From NCBI GenBank assembly GCA_964384465.1, contig CAYLLT010000013.1, positions 1 through 64,000 of the forward strand: a stretch of DNA of 64,000 nt. The letters are read 5' to 3'. Origin of the DNA: CAYLLT01 sp964384465. GTDB lineage: Bacteria > Planctomycetota > Phycisphaerae > UBA1845 > PWPN01. The position numbers and the translations under genes are program-made. The notes beneath the pieces are model-generated. The model saw only the letters and a program-made list of their open reading frames with translations. It ran no database searches and was not told the origin of the DNA. Numbering within the stretch: position 1 is the first letter of the stretch; each line of letters opens with the position of its first letter. Shown here one piece after another: positions 41,009 through 49,483 of this stretch.

Positions 41009-42698
41009 ACGGCGGTGCGCAGTTGGCGCTTGCCAAGAGAGTCGGGCCGCTGGCGCAGGCGACGAAGAGGTCCATGTCGGCGGCATCCACATCGCTGTCG
41101 GCATCCAGTCGGGCATCGAGACAGTTCGCGGCGGACTGTACGGTCTCAGGGCCGGAGTAACAAAGTTGCATGTGGGCGAGGTCTTCCAGATCGACGTCGC
41201 CGTCGTTGTCGAAATCGGAGTCGGTGATGACCGGGACGAGGACTTCATACTCGAGGGTTGGATCGTCGGTTCCGAACAGGCCGCCGCCGCGCAGGACCAT
41301 GTTGAAATCGATCATCAGGTTCATGCCGATGATGCCATCGAGCGTCCCGCCCTCGGGGGAGGCGACATCCAGCAGGATCACCGGGACATGCTGGAAACTC
41401 ATCCACTCGCCCAGCGCGGGAATCTCGATCTTATCGACATAGAAGCCGGGGACCATGATCGACTGGCCGTCGACACCCTGGACCTCCACCAGGAACTCCG
41501 GATGCGCGGGGTTCAGGGCCAGCCGCGCGCCGACGCGCTGGCCGACAACAGTCACCTGGGCGCCGGTATCAATAATGAAGCGGTCCTTGTCGATCGCACT
41601 CTTGGTTCCGTCGTAAAGGTCCACGCTGCTCATAAAAAAGAGGCTCTGTGCGGAGTTGCCGATGATGGTGGAGGGGCTTTGCGGCGAGCCGTCGCCGTCG
41701 GGACATTCCCCGGTCCCGAAAATATCGATACACGGAATATACTGGACGGCCGCCCCGCCCAGCGGCCGCAATTCGAGCGGCACCAGGTTGGGGTACTCCG
41801 GCACGGCGGGATCAAACGTCTCATAGAACCGGATGTCCGGGGCGGTGTAGTCCTGAGCGTTGATGGTGCGGGTCAACGGCTGGCTATTATCGAAAACGCT
41901 GGCGTAGTACACCGAGAGGGGCGGACCGATCACGGTGGGCAGGTCGGGCTGGCCTTGGGCGACGGTTTGCCCGACGGCGGTGGCCACGTTGGTCTCGCCA
42001 ACCATGCGCGATTGGTCCAGCGTCAACAGTGTGGGATCAATGGCGGCCAATCCATCGATGTAAACGCCGATGGCCTTGCTCACCCAGGCATCCACAACAC
42101 CGGTGACGCCGCTGATCTGGACGACCGAGGAGGTCACGCGATCGGGATTGCCGCTGAAGAGCCCCACGGTGACAGCGCCCTGGTTGCCGATGATGTGGAT
42201 GGAGGCTCCGGTATCAAGAACACCGATGGTGTAATCCGCCTGGCGGCCGGCGATCAGAGTGCCCACGGTCGTTTTCGGTATGGCGTCGGTCTCGTATAAG
42301 CCGGAATGCTCGCCGGTGGCGCTGACCGCGATGTAGGGGACGAAGCCGTCGATGGGCGGCGAATTGATGATCAGCGCACTGACCGCCTGGCGGGGCGGAG
42401 TGGAACGGCGGGGCGTCCCGCCGGCTGTGGTTGAGCGGCCGGCCAGACGCTCAACCGCTTCAGGAGGCAAAAACTTTCTTTCGAGTCCGGCCGGTCGATG
42501 GCCGCGACGGCTCAGCAGTGGCGGGGCCTGCCCGGGCGGCGCATCCACCGAGCGAATCCTGCCTCCGCCGGTCACGCGCAGATCGACCGCTTCGCGCTGC
42601 CAACCCGGCCGGGGAGGGTCGCTCGCCCAGGCGGCCACGCCCATGCCGCCAACGAGCAGGGCCGCAGTCCATCCGCGTCTGCTATGGTGCGCTTTCAT
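41007..42698 (-). CDS. secreted double-domain aspartyl protease-like protein with dockerin-like end
   Basis: 563 residues, AAGGAAAGG upstream. Signal peptide about 1-25 (LLVGGMGVAAWA). Two DTG motifs occur far apart: GVLDTGASIHIIG (about residue 165-177) and FIIDTGAQVTVVG (about 380-392), and DGIIGMNLMIDFN is the matching hydrophobic-Gly motif. A pepsin-like two-lobe enzyme would use one Asp from each lobe, though the lobes are more like two retropepsin units. The C-terminal module (DFDNDGDVDLEDL, DADSDVDAADMDLF) is the same as in the other five secreted proteins. It probably cuts proteins outside the cell. Confidence 0.85.
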   Translation of the reverse strand: MKAHHSRRGWTAALLVGGMGVAAWASDPPRPGWQREAVDLRVTGGGRIRSVDAPPGQAPPLLSRRGHRPAGLERKFLPPEAVERLAGRSTTAGGTPRRSTPPRQAVSALIINSPPIDGFVPYIAVSATGEHSGLYETDAIPKTTVGTLIAGRQADYTIGVLDTGASIHIIGNQGAVTVGLFSGNPDRVTSSVVQISGVTGVVDAWVSKAIGVYIDGLAAIDPTLLTLDQSRMVGETNVATAVGQTVAQGQPDLPTVIGPPLSVYYASVFDNSQPLTRTINAQDYTAPDIRFYETFDPAVPEYPNLVPLELRPLGGAAVQYIPCIDIFGTGECPDGDGSPQSPSTIIGNSAQSLFFMSSVDLYDGTKSAIDKDRFIIDTGAQVTVVGQRVGARLALNPAHPEFLVEVQGVDGQSIMVPGFYVDKIEIPALGEWMSFQHVPVILLDVASPEGGTLDGIIGMNLMIDFNMVLRGGGLFGTDDPTLEYEVLVPVITDSDFDNDGDVDLEDLAHMQLCYSGPETVQSAANCLDARLDADSDVDAADMDLFVACASGPTLLASANCAPP

Positions 42699-42790
42699 TG
42701 TGGACCTTTCCTTCCCCGGATGGACCGCCTCCCCAGGTTGGCCGACCTATATCCGACATTTTAGCGACTCACGGGTGGGATTCATACCCA

Positions 42791-42820
42791 TATTGCGAAT
42801 TGCGGATTGCGAAATTGAAG
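42791..42820. repeat. short family B repeat
   Basis: TATTGCGAATTGCGGATTGC followed by GAAATTGAAG: a single arm of the family B element in the divergent gap before moxR. Confidence 0.5.
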
Positions 42821-42859
42821 GGGGTCCAACAATGGCTTACGGGAACGATGCAGAACGCT

Positions 42860-42865
42860 TATAAT
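42860..42865 (+). promoter_or_regulatory. -10 element (TATAAT) for the moxR operon
   Basis: A perfect TATAAT 60 bases before the chosen moxR start. The -35 is weak (TTACGG at 42837-42842, 17-base spacing). It overlaps an in-frame upstream ATG (42864), which argues for the downstream start at 42924. Confidence 0.45.
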
Positions 42866-42923
42866 GGCGGATCAAGGGGAAGCGACGTACAGGTCTCGTG
42901 TAGCGGGCTATCGGGGAACGTGG

Positions 42924-43889
42924 ATGATGCCTGCCGACGTCAAGCTGGAAAGCGATCCGCTGCTGGCCCGACTGGCACTGCTTCGCGCCAATATCGACAA
43001 GGTATTTCTGGGCAAGACGTTGGCGGTGACGCAGGTGCTGGTCGGGCTGATCAGCCGTGGGCACCTGTTGATCGAGGACGTGCCCGGCGTGGGCAAGACC
43101 GTGCTGGCCCGCGCGCTGGCCCGCAGTCTCGACCTGTCGTTCGCCCGCATTCAGATGACGCCGGATCTGCTGCCGTCGGACATCATCGGCGTCAGCATTT
43201 ACGACGCGAAGACCGGCTCGTTCGAGTTCAAACGCGGCCCCATCTTCGCCAACATCATCCTCGCCGATGAGATCAACCGCACCACGCCGCGAACGCAATC
43301 CGCCCTGCTGGAAGCGATGAACGAGGCGCAAATCAGCGTCGACGGCCGGACCATGCGGCTCGATCAGCCGTTCCTGGTCATCGCGACGCAGAACCCGTTC
43401 GAGTTCGAGGGCACCTACTTCCTGCCCGAGAACCAGCTCGACCGTTTCGCGCTGCGCATCCGCATCGGCTATCCCACACGCGAGGTGGAGAAACGGATCA
43501 TCCACGAGCGGCCGAGCACGGTCGCATTGGAATCCCTGGAGCCGGTCATGCGCGGCGAGGACCTGATCGCGATTCAGGATCGCGTGGCCGAAGTGCGGGT
43601 GGACGATACGCTGGTCGGTTATGCGCTGGATCTGGTGGAGATCACGCGCGATCACGAGCATCTGGAGGTCGGCGTCTCGCCGCGCGGCACGATCGCGTTC
43701 ATCCGCGCGGCCCAGGGGTGGGCGCTGCTGGCAGGGCGGGATTACGTGGTGCCGGATGATCTTAAACTATTGTTCGTGCCGACGTGCGCCCACCGCGTGG
43801 TGAGCAAGAGCTATCATCATGGCGGGCAGGCCGCCGGCACCGAGCAGATCCTGACCGAGATCGTGCGGAACGTGACGGTGCCAGACTGA
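42924..43889 (+). CDS. MoxR-type AAA ATPase
   Basis: 321 residues from 42924, which has a GGGGA-like site; an upstream ATG at 42864 lies inside the predicted -10 and is rejected. Walker A is DVPGVGKT (about 52-59), Walker B ILADEIN (about 112-118), followed by the sensor-1 region IATQNPFEFEGTYFLPENQLDRF and the C-terminal lid. MoxR ATPases act as chaperones for envelope or metalloprotein assembly. The next two genes, DUF58 and transglutaminase, complete the standard MoxR operon. Confidence 0.94.
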   Translation: MMPADVKLESDPLLARLALLRANIDKVFLGKTLAVTQVLVGLISRGHLLIEDVPGVGKTVLARALARSLDLSFARIQMTPDLLPSDIIGVSIYDAKTGSFEFKRGPIFANIILADEINRTTPRTQSALLEAMNEAQISVDGRTMRLDQPFLVIATQNPFEFEGTYFLPENQLDRFALRIRIGYPTREVEKRIIHERPSTVALESLEPVMRGEDLIAIQDRVAEVRVDDTLVGYALDLVEITRDHEHLEVGVSPRGTIAFIRAAQGWALLAGRDYVVPDDLKLLFVPTCAHRVVSKSYHHGGQAAGTEQILTEIVRNVTVPD

Positions 43890-44006
43890 TGATCCGAACC
43901 CGGCACGCCAGTGCCGGGCCCGGCACTAGCGTGCCGGGTTCGGATTGCGGGCCTGGGCCCGGCACTGGCGTGCCGGGTTCGGACGCAATCCGCAATGACC
44001 AACGGA
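43889..44006. repeat. composite palindromic repeat (family A, with a family B tail) between moxR and the DUF58 gene
   Basis: ATGATCCGAACCCGGCACGC, CAGTGCCGGGCCCGGCACT and a second unit, GCCCGGCACTGGCGTGCCGGG, with CGCAATCCGCAATG at the end. The same ATGATCCGAACCC start occurs at 48961. An ATG at 43889 overlapping the moxR stop (TGATG) reads in frame through the repeat into DUF58, so the repeat may have been inserted just after an original coupled start. Confidence 0.75.
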
Positions 44007-44017
44007 TTTGTTCTCCG

Positions 44018-45367
44018 ATGACCTCACTCGCTGTAACCGCATTGCCATCCCTTGAGCTGGCCGATCGGCCGCCGGGGCGAAGCGGGTCGGCGCTGGCCGG
44101 CCTGAAGATCACGTTCGGCGGGCTGCTCTACAGCGCGATCCTGGTGCTGGTCTGCCTGGCGGCGATGAGCGGCGAGACCAATCTGCTGTTTCTGCTGTTC
44201 GGGATCAACGTGGGCGTGCTGATCTTCAGTGCGGCGGCGCCGGTGTGGATCGTCCGCAAGATCGACGCCGACCGCATCGTCCCCGAAGCGGTCGTGGCCG
44301 GGGGGCTGTTCAAGCTCGTCTACATCATCCGCAACCGCCGCAAATACCTGCGGGTCTGGTCCATCGGGGTCGGCGAAAAACCTGCCGGACGACGCACGGT
44401 TCGCTTCCCGCAGGCGTTCCTTCCGGTACTGGGCCCGCGGTGCGAACAGCGCGTTGAACTGACCGCCCGTTGCCCGCAGCGTGGGCGGGTCATGCTGGCC
44501 GGGATCCGCGTCACCTCCCGGTTCCCGTTCGGACTGTTCTCGTGCAGCGTCGATATCGCGGCGCCGGCGGAACTGATCGTTTACCCGATGGTGGGCCGAT
44601 TCCGGCGCGACCCGTGGCGGGATCGCCGGTTGAGCGGATCGTCGGCTGCCACACAGGTGAGTCAGCAGACCAGTCACGACGAATTCTACGGCGTACGCGA
44701 ATACCGCGAGGGCGACAATCTTCGGTGGGTGCACTGGCGCCGATCGGCGCGGACCGGCGAGCTGGTCGTGCGCGAGATGATGCCGCTTCGGCCCACGCAG
44801 TTGATCGTGCTGGTCGATCCGTGGCCGGAACCATTGCGGATTGCGAATCGCGGATTGCGGATTGAAGGAGACCAGATCGACCAACCTGTACAATCCGCAA
44901 TCCGAAATCCGAAATCCGCAATTCATATTCCCCGTGCCGGTCATACTGCGGATCAACGCCCCGATTCGATGGTTGAGAAGGTAATCAGCGCGGCCGCCAC
45001 CGCGCTCTGCGACGGACTGGAGCGCGGGTATCGCGTGGGGATCATCTGCCGGGCGGCGGTCCCGATCGTCATCCCGCCCGCCAATGGGCGCACGCACCGG
45101 CAACGACTGCTGAATGAGCTGGCGCTGATCGCGCCGCCCGCGCCGGAAAGCCTCGATGAGCTGGTCGGGCGCATCCGCTGGTCGAGCGGGTGGCATGCCC
45201 GCTGCATGTTGTGCACGACGCATCCCAATGAGAGTCACAGCCGCGTGTTGCGCTTTATCAGCGGGCGGGCGGAGGCGGTCATGTTGCTGTCGCCGCAATC
45301 GGATGTCTTCGATACGCTTCTGGCACCTGTCCCATCGGAGGATTTGGTCGCCACGGGGGGATTTTGA
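44018..45367 (+). CDS. DUF58 envelope protein with an in-frame repeat insertion
   Basis: 449 residues from ATG 44018; a start at 43889 would add 43 residues of repeat translation. Two membrane helices (about 30-75) precede an Ig-like region, then the DUF58 signature GVREYREGDNLRWVHWRRSARTGELVVREM and LIVLVDPW, the first strand of a VWA-like fold. Right after DPWPEP comes LRIANRGLRIEGDQIDQPVQ, then SAIRNPKSAIHIP: a family B palindromic repeat (44834-44926) read in frame. The domain then resumes at VEKVISAAATALCDGL. DUF58 proteins partner with MoxR and transglutaminases. Confidence 0.9.
   Translation: MTSLAVTALPSLELADRPPGRSGSALAGLKITFGGLLYSAILVLVCLAAMSGETNLLFLLFGINVGVLIFSAAAPVWIVRKIDADRIVPEAVVAGGLFKLVYIIRNRRKYLRVWSIGVGEKPAGRRTVRFPQAFLPVLGPRCEQRVELTARCPQRGRVMLAGIRVTSRFPFGLFSCSVDIAAPAELIVYPMVGRFRRDPWRDRRLSGSSAATQVSQQTSHDEFYGVREYREGDNLRWVHWRRSARTGELVVREMMPLRPTQLIVLVDPWPEPLRIANRGLRIEGDQIDQPVQSAIRNPKSAIHIPRAGHTADQRPDSMVEKVISAAATALCDGLERGYRVGIICRAAVPIVIPPANGRTHRQRLLNELALIAPPAPESLDELVGRIRWSSGWHARCMLCTTHPNESHSRVLRFISGRAEAVMLLSPQSDVFDTLLAPVPSEDLVATGGF
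44834..44926. repeat. palindromic repeat, family B, inside the DUF58 gene
   Basis: The left arm (ATTGCGGATTGCGAATCGCG, GATTGCGGATTGAAGG) and the right arm (CAATCCGCAATCCGAAATCC, GAAATCCGCAATTCAT) pair across a 30-base centre. The insertion keeps frame and contains no stop. Confidence 0.8.
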
Positions 45368-45436
45368 ACAGGAGATAACGGAGATAACGGAGAAGACAAT
45401 TGAATTGTACTCTGTTCCCTCTGTTCCCTCCTGTTC
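45366..45436. repeat. inverted repeat, family G, before the transglutaminase gene
   Basis: GAACAGGAGATAACGGAGAT plus AACGGAGAA face CTCTGTTCCCTCTGTTCCCT plus CCTGTTC. The arms pair imperfectly (about 27 bases). The tandem GGAGATAAC unit inside one arm is repeated. Confidence 0.65.
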
Positions 45437-45459
45437 ATCATTTTTTGGGAGTCCGGCAG

Positions 45460-47835
45460 ATGAACCCGCGCAGACTCTTCTGGTCGCAGGCGATCATGCT
45501 TCTGGCGGTGGCCACACCGCTGGCGCTGGCGGAGAGCGGGATATGTCTTGTAAACCCGTGGTGCTACTGGGCGGCGGCCGTGCTGGGAGTCTTGTTCGGA
45601 TGGTGGCGGACCGTCCATCAGGATCATCCGCTCTTCGGGCCGCTGGGCAGCAGAATCTTTGTCGTATCGGCGTTTCTGCTGCTCATCTACGAGTACGTGT
45701 GGATCCAAATGATCCCCGTGGTGGCCCTCTCGCACTTCATGACCCTGGTCTGCGTGTGCAAGCTGCTCCAGCGCCGCAGTTATCGTGATGACGCGCAGCT
45801 TTTTGTGCTTTCGCTGCTCATGCTGGTGGTGGCGGCGATCATCAGCGGCAACCTGCTCTTCCCGACGGCGCTGGCGATTTACATGACCGTGGGCATCGAT
45901 GTGCTGCTCCGCTTTCATCTGAGCCTGGAGCACGCCCGCGTGATGGAGCGCAATCGCCAGATCGCCGCGTTGCCGCCGGTGGATCCGGCCGCGTCCCGCC
46001 GCGGCGGGACGGGTGAGAAGCTTGTCGCCGCCCCGCGCTGGCCGCTGACGCGGGCGAGCTGCGCGGCCTGCATCTGGGCGATGGCGGTGGGTGCGGGCGT
46101 TTTCATGTTGTGTCCGCGGGCAGCGCCCGGCTTTCTGCGGCCCTTCGAGGGACAGGCCGGCACGCGCACCGGCCTCTCCTCGACCGTGAACTTCAACTTC
46201 AGTGGCGTGATTAAGGAATCCGAGCGGCCGGTGATGCACGTGCAGCTCGAGCTGAACGGTGCACCCGCAGCGGAGATCTTACCCGGCCCCTATTTTCGCG
46301 CAGTAGTCCAGTCGCAGTACCGCGAAGATCAGTCCGCGGGGTCCGCATGGGAGTGGAAGCGGCCGGGCGGCAGCGCGACGCCGCGGATATTCGTCCCGTC
46401 CGAAACGGACGAGAGCGGCACGATCGTACTTCTGCCGGGCGCTGACGTGAGTGACCGCAGCCGGCTCCTGGTGCAACACTTCTGGCTGGAACCCAGCGGA
46501 AACCCACAACTGTTTACCTGCTATCCAGCCGTCGAGCTGCGTTTCGAGTCGCATCAGAATGAAGAAGTGAAGAAAAGGACCGACGATCAGGTGGTTGAGC
46601 AGGCGCAGCGGTCGCCGACGAAACCGCTGCGATACAGTGTGGTCTCGCCGCTCACCGTTTCGACACAGATGGTGGAGGCGCTGGATCGCGAGCGCGGCGG
46701 CGTCGAGCCGAAGGTGCTGGCGCCCGACGGGGAACTGCCGCGGGCCAAGGAAATTCAGACGTTGATCGAGGAGCTGCGGAAGGGGTTGGGATCGCTGGAC
46801 GAGCCCGTCAACCGGTCTATTTTTGCCCAGCGGGTGCAGGATTATCTGCGATCGAATCTGTTCACGTACACGCTGAACCCGCCGTCGGAGCTTCGAGCGG
46901 CCGCCGAGCCGGTCGGGGAGTTCCTGATCAAGTGGCGTCAGGGGTACTGCGAGTATTTCGCGCACGCCATGACCGTCGTGTGCCAGTTGGCCGGCGTGCC
47001 CGCCCGCGTCGTCTCCGGATACTGCGGCGGCGACTACAACGCGGTCGGACACTTCTACGTGGTGCGCCAGAGGCACGCGCACGCCTGGGTCGAAGTGTAC
47101 ATTCCGGGCCAGGACTGGGTCACCTTTGACCCCACGCCCGCTGCCGCCGCACGGCAGGCCGGCAGTCACAAGCGTTTCTTCGGCCTGTACAAGTACATCG
47201 ACTTCTTGCAGTTTCATTGGGCGACGTTCGTCGTCTCCTACGATCCGGACCAGCGGCGGGTTCTTTTCGCCCGGTTCACCGCCTGGCTGCTGCGGCCGGT
47301 CCAGAACGAGGACACCGTGGTCGGCGCGGTCGCCGCATTCGTCCGCGAGCTGTTCGGTTGGCGGCTGAATCTCAAACCGCAGGAACGGCTCATCTACTGG
47401 GTGTTCACCCTGCTGGTGGTGGCACTGGTCGTGTTGATGGGATATGTTTTCACGGTGGCGGGCACGGGGCTGACCCGCGCGGTGGTGTCGCGGCTGCATC
47501 GTCCGCGCGTGCGTGGCGGAGCCGAGGCGGAGTTTTACCATCGCTTTTGCCATCGGATCGAATCCTGGGGGCTGACCCGCCGGACCGGCCAGACGCCGGC
47601 CGAGTTCGCCGAGGAGCTGGCGGCCCGGCTGCCCATCTGCACCGAAGCGCCCCATCTGGTTCAGGCGTATTACGATGTCGCCTTCGGCGGGCACCGGCTC
47701 ACCGCCGCCGGCCGATCCCGGATCGAAGCGTTCCTCGCACGGCTGAAAGAGACGGACCGCACGCACGTCCGGCTGGCCCTTCAGCCGGCCTCGATCCGTG
47801 CGGAGGCGGCCATCGAAGGGCGATCCACCCGGTGA
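45460..47835 (+). CDS. TgpA-like transglutaminase-domain membrane protein
   Basis: 791 residues from the ATG at 45460 (GGGAG 9 bases before). The N-terminal DUF3488/TgpA region holds about six membrane helices (to residue about 215). The transglutaminase core then has Cys497 (QGYCEYFA), His541 (HAHAWVEVY) and Asp557 (VTFDPTP), the full papain-like triad. A further helix (VFTLLVVALVVLMGYVF) and a DUF4129-like C-terminal domain follow. It completes the MoxR-DUF58-TgpA operon and is expected to face the periplasm. Confidence 0.93.
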   Translation: MNPRRLFWSQAIMLLAVATPLALAESGICLVNPWCYWAAAVLGVLFGWWRTVHQDHPLFGPLGSRIFVVSAFLLLIYEYVWIQMIPVVALSHFMTLVCVCKLLQRRSYRDDAQLFVLSLLMLVVAAIISGNLLFPTALAIYMTVGIDVLLRFHLSLEHARVMERNRQIAALPPVDPAASRRGGTGEKLVAAPRWPLTRASCAACIWAMAVGAGVFMLCPRAAPGFLRPFEGQAGTRTGLSSTVNFNFSGVIKESERPVMHVQLELNGAPAAEILPGPYFRAVVQSQYREDQSAGSAWEWKRPGGSATPRIFVPSETDESGTIVLLPGADVSDRSRLLVQHFWLEPSGNPQLFTCYPAVELRFESHQNEEVKKRTDDQVVEQAQRSPTKPLRYSVVSPLTVSTQMVEALDRERGGVEPKVLAPDGELPRAKEIQTLIEELRKGLGSLDEPVNRSIFAQRVQDYLRSNLFTYTLNPPSELRAAAEPVGEFLIKWRQGYCEYFAHAMTVVCQLAGVPARVVSGYCGGDYNAVGHFYVVRQRHAHAWVEVYIPGQDWVTFDPTPAAAARQAGSHKRFFGLYKYIDFLQFHWATFVVSYDPDQRRVLFARFTAWLLRPVQNEDTVVGAVAAFVRELFGWRLNLKPQERLIYWVFTLLVVALVVLMGYVFTVAGTGLTRAVVSRLHRPRVRGGAEAEFYHRFCHRIESWGLTRRTGQTPAEFAEELAARLPICTEAPHLVQAYYDVAFGGHRLTAAGRSRIEAFLARLKETDRTHVRLALQPASIRAEAAIEGRSTR

Positions 47836-47843
47836 CAGAACCA

Positions 47844-47961
47844 TCAGAGGGTGTGTGAGAAGCTGTCGAACTATCCGAGCCGCGACCGTGAGGGAGCGGT
47901 CCTCTGCGGCCCGCTTCCTTACGGGCGCGGCTCTGAAGGGCCTTCACACCCCTCTCAGAGA
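47844..47961. repeat. nested palindromic repeat, family D
   Basis: Inner arms CGAGCCGCGACCGTGAGGGAG... and ...CTTACGGGCGCGGCTC (47876-47933). Outer arms ATCAGAGGGTGTGTGA (47844) and TCACACCCCTCTCAGA (47946). A related copy in the opposite orientation lies at 49381. It fills most of the gap between the transglutaminase and the ROK kinase and ends just before the latter's GTG. Confidence 0.75.
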
Positions 47962-47973
47962 GGCAGGTGAAAC

Positions 47974-48951
47974 GTGGCGCAGTGTTATTATGTCGGCGTC
48001 GATCTGGGCGGAACGAACATCAAGGCCGGCCTCCTCGATGCACAGACGCAGGTTCTTAGTCGACTCAGCGTGCCGACGGAAATCGAGCGCGGCCGCGAGC
48101 AGATCACCGCGAACATCATCACTGCCGCCGAGCGGTCGATCACTGAGGCCGGCGTCAAACGCGATGAGGTCGCGGGTATCGGCATCGGCTCGCCCGGACC
48201 CATGAGCCATCGGCAGGGACTCATCATCAACCCCGGCAACCTGACCTGCTTGCAGAATCTGCCCATCCGCGACATTGTTTCACAGCGGACCGGGATCAAA
48301 ACCACGCTGGAGAACGACGCGAATGCCGCGGCGTTCGGCGAATTCTGGGCGGGGGCGGGCAGGGGCGTGCGCGACCTGGTGATGTTCACGCTGGGCACCG
48401 GCGTCGGCGGCGGCGTCATCACCGACGGCCGCCTGCTTCGCGGACATTTCGAGAACGGCGGCGAGCTGGGGCACATCGTGGTGAACCCGCGCGGGCGGAA
48501 GTGCTCGTGCGCGCAGCTCGGCTGCGTCGAGGCGTATTCGTCCGCGTACAACCTGGCCCGCTACGCCGAGGAGCTGATCGCCGCCGGTCGGCCCAGCCGG
48601 CTCAAACCGCTCGTCGATGCGGGCGAGCTGCTCAAGGCCGAGCACATCGTCGAAGCCGCCCAGGCCGGAGACGAGTTGGCCCGCCAGGTATGGGACGAAG
48701 CCTGCTACTACCTGGCCGTGACCATCGTCACCATGCAGCATGTGACCAATCCGGAGCGCGTGGTGCTGGCCGGCGGGCTGATTGCCGCGGGCGACTTCCT
48801 GTTAGAACCCATCCGCCGCCACTTCCGCGCGCTCACCTGGAACCTGCTGGAAGATTTTCCCGACATCCAGTTCGCCGCCCTGGGCAACGACGCCGGCTTC
48901 ATCGGCGCCGCCGGCTGCGCCTGGGAGGCCCACCGGCTGAATGAATGGTGA
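47974..48951 (+). CDS. ROK-family sugar kinase (glucokinase-like)
   Basis: 325 residues with a GTG start and a GAGGCAGGTGA ribosome site. DLGGTNIKAG (ATP/phosphate loop), ENDANAAAFGEFWAGAGR (catalytic Asp), ELGHIVV and CSCAQLGCVEAYSS (zinc knuckle of the ROK repressor/kinase signature) are all present. It has no DNA-binding HTH, so it is a kinase, most likely glucokinase. Confidence 0.93.
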   Translation: MAQCYYVGVDLGGTNIKAGLLDAQTQVLSRLSVPTEIERGREQITANIITAAERSITEAGVKRDEVAGIGIGSPGPMSHRQGLIINPGNLTCLQNLPIRDIVSQRTGIKTTLENDANAAAFGEFWAGAGRGVRDLVMFTLGTGVGGGVITDGRLLRGHFENGGELGHIVVNPRGRKCSCAQLGCVEAYSSAYNLARYAEELIAAGRPSRLKPLVDAGELLKAEHIVEAAQAGDELARQVWDEACYYLAVTIVTMQHVTNPERVVLAGGLIAAGDFLLEPIRRHFRALTWNLLEDFPDIQFAALGNDAGFIGAAGCAWEAHRLNEW

Positions 48952-48960
48952 AGCGCAGGG

Positions 48961-49025
48961 ATGATCCGAACCCACCACGCCAGTGGTGGGCCGGCCGTGC
49001 CCACCCCGTCGCAACGCGGGTAACC
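48961..49025. repeat. palindromic repeat, family A
   Basis: ATGATCCGAACCCACCACGC followed by CAGTGGTGGGCCGGCCGTGC, then GGGTAAC. The same frame of letters as at 43889, with a compensatory change: CACCAC...GTGGTG replaces GGCAC...GTGCC, keeping the stem. Confidence 0.6.
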
Positions 49026-49164
49026 CCGAAACCTATAGAAAGCGAGATAAATCCACATTCCTCAGTAAGAATTATCAAAATAAAGCTTGTAAAAAACACC
49101 CGAGGGGGGTATGGTTTAGGCGGCCCAGTCTCGGCAGAAGGATAAGCCGTCCAAGGATCGTCCA

Positions 49165-49328
49165 GTGCGTGCATCGACGACCGATCCGCAGGCTCGGATC
49201 ATGAAGATGCCGGGGGGCGGTCATGCTGCCGGCTACAACGGGCAGTTCGCCGAGGATACGCAGAGTCGGGCGGTGGCGGGCGTGGAGACCGCCAACGCGG
49301 GCGGCGATGTGCATAACCAGCGGAGCCG
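49165..49328 (+). pseudogene. IS1182-type transposase fragment
   Basis: 55 codons read DPQARIMKMPGGGH, AAGYNGQFAEDTQSRAVAGV, ETANAGGDVHNQRS, the recognisable middle of IS1182/IS4-like transposases (normal proteins have PAYNVQFATDT and VGVDVTNxGSD). There is no ATG at its start and no continuation; the rest of the element is gone. It is a decayed remnant. Confidence 0.65.
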
Positions 49329-49380
49329 ATCAGTTAACAACACTGTACTGTGGTTCGGGGACAATGCCGATCTACACCTG

Positions 49381-49451
49381 ATCCGAGCCGCGTCCGTCAG
49401 GAACCGTTTGACGCGAGCGCACCACCACTCCCTCACGGTCGCGGCTCGGAT
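49381..49451. repeat. palindromic repeat, family D (opposite orientation)
   Basis: ATCCGAGCCGCG...CGCGGCTCGGAT type arms: ATCCGAGCCGCGTCCGTCAG at 49381 and CTCACGGTCGCGGCTCGGAT ending at 49451. It lies about 30 bases before the next start codon. Confidence 0.7.
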
Positions 49452-49483
49452 AACGACAGGATATATCACACCGGAGACCACCC

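Larger units (their letters stand above)
48952..49483. other. intergenic region with repeats and a transposase remnant
   Basis: 532 bases. It includes a family A repeat (48961-49025), the IS1182-like transposase fragment (49165-49328) and a family D palindrome (49381-49451). Between 49026 and 49160 nothing was recognised; AT-rich sequence near 49060-49090 could hold a promoter. Confidence 0.55.

Noticed and set aside
42864..42923. Upstream ATG for moxR
   Set aside because: It overlaps a perfect TATAAT; the ATG at 42924 has a better ribosome-site context.
47844..47961. Possible CRISPR-like repeat
   Set aside because: Only one unit with nested arms; no regularly spaced direct repeats, so not an array.
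48952..49160. Possible small RNA or riboswitch before the TIGR00300 gene
   Set aside because: AT-rich and unstructured apart from the repeat; no known riboswitch pattern recognised.
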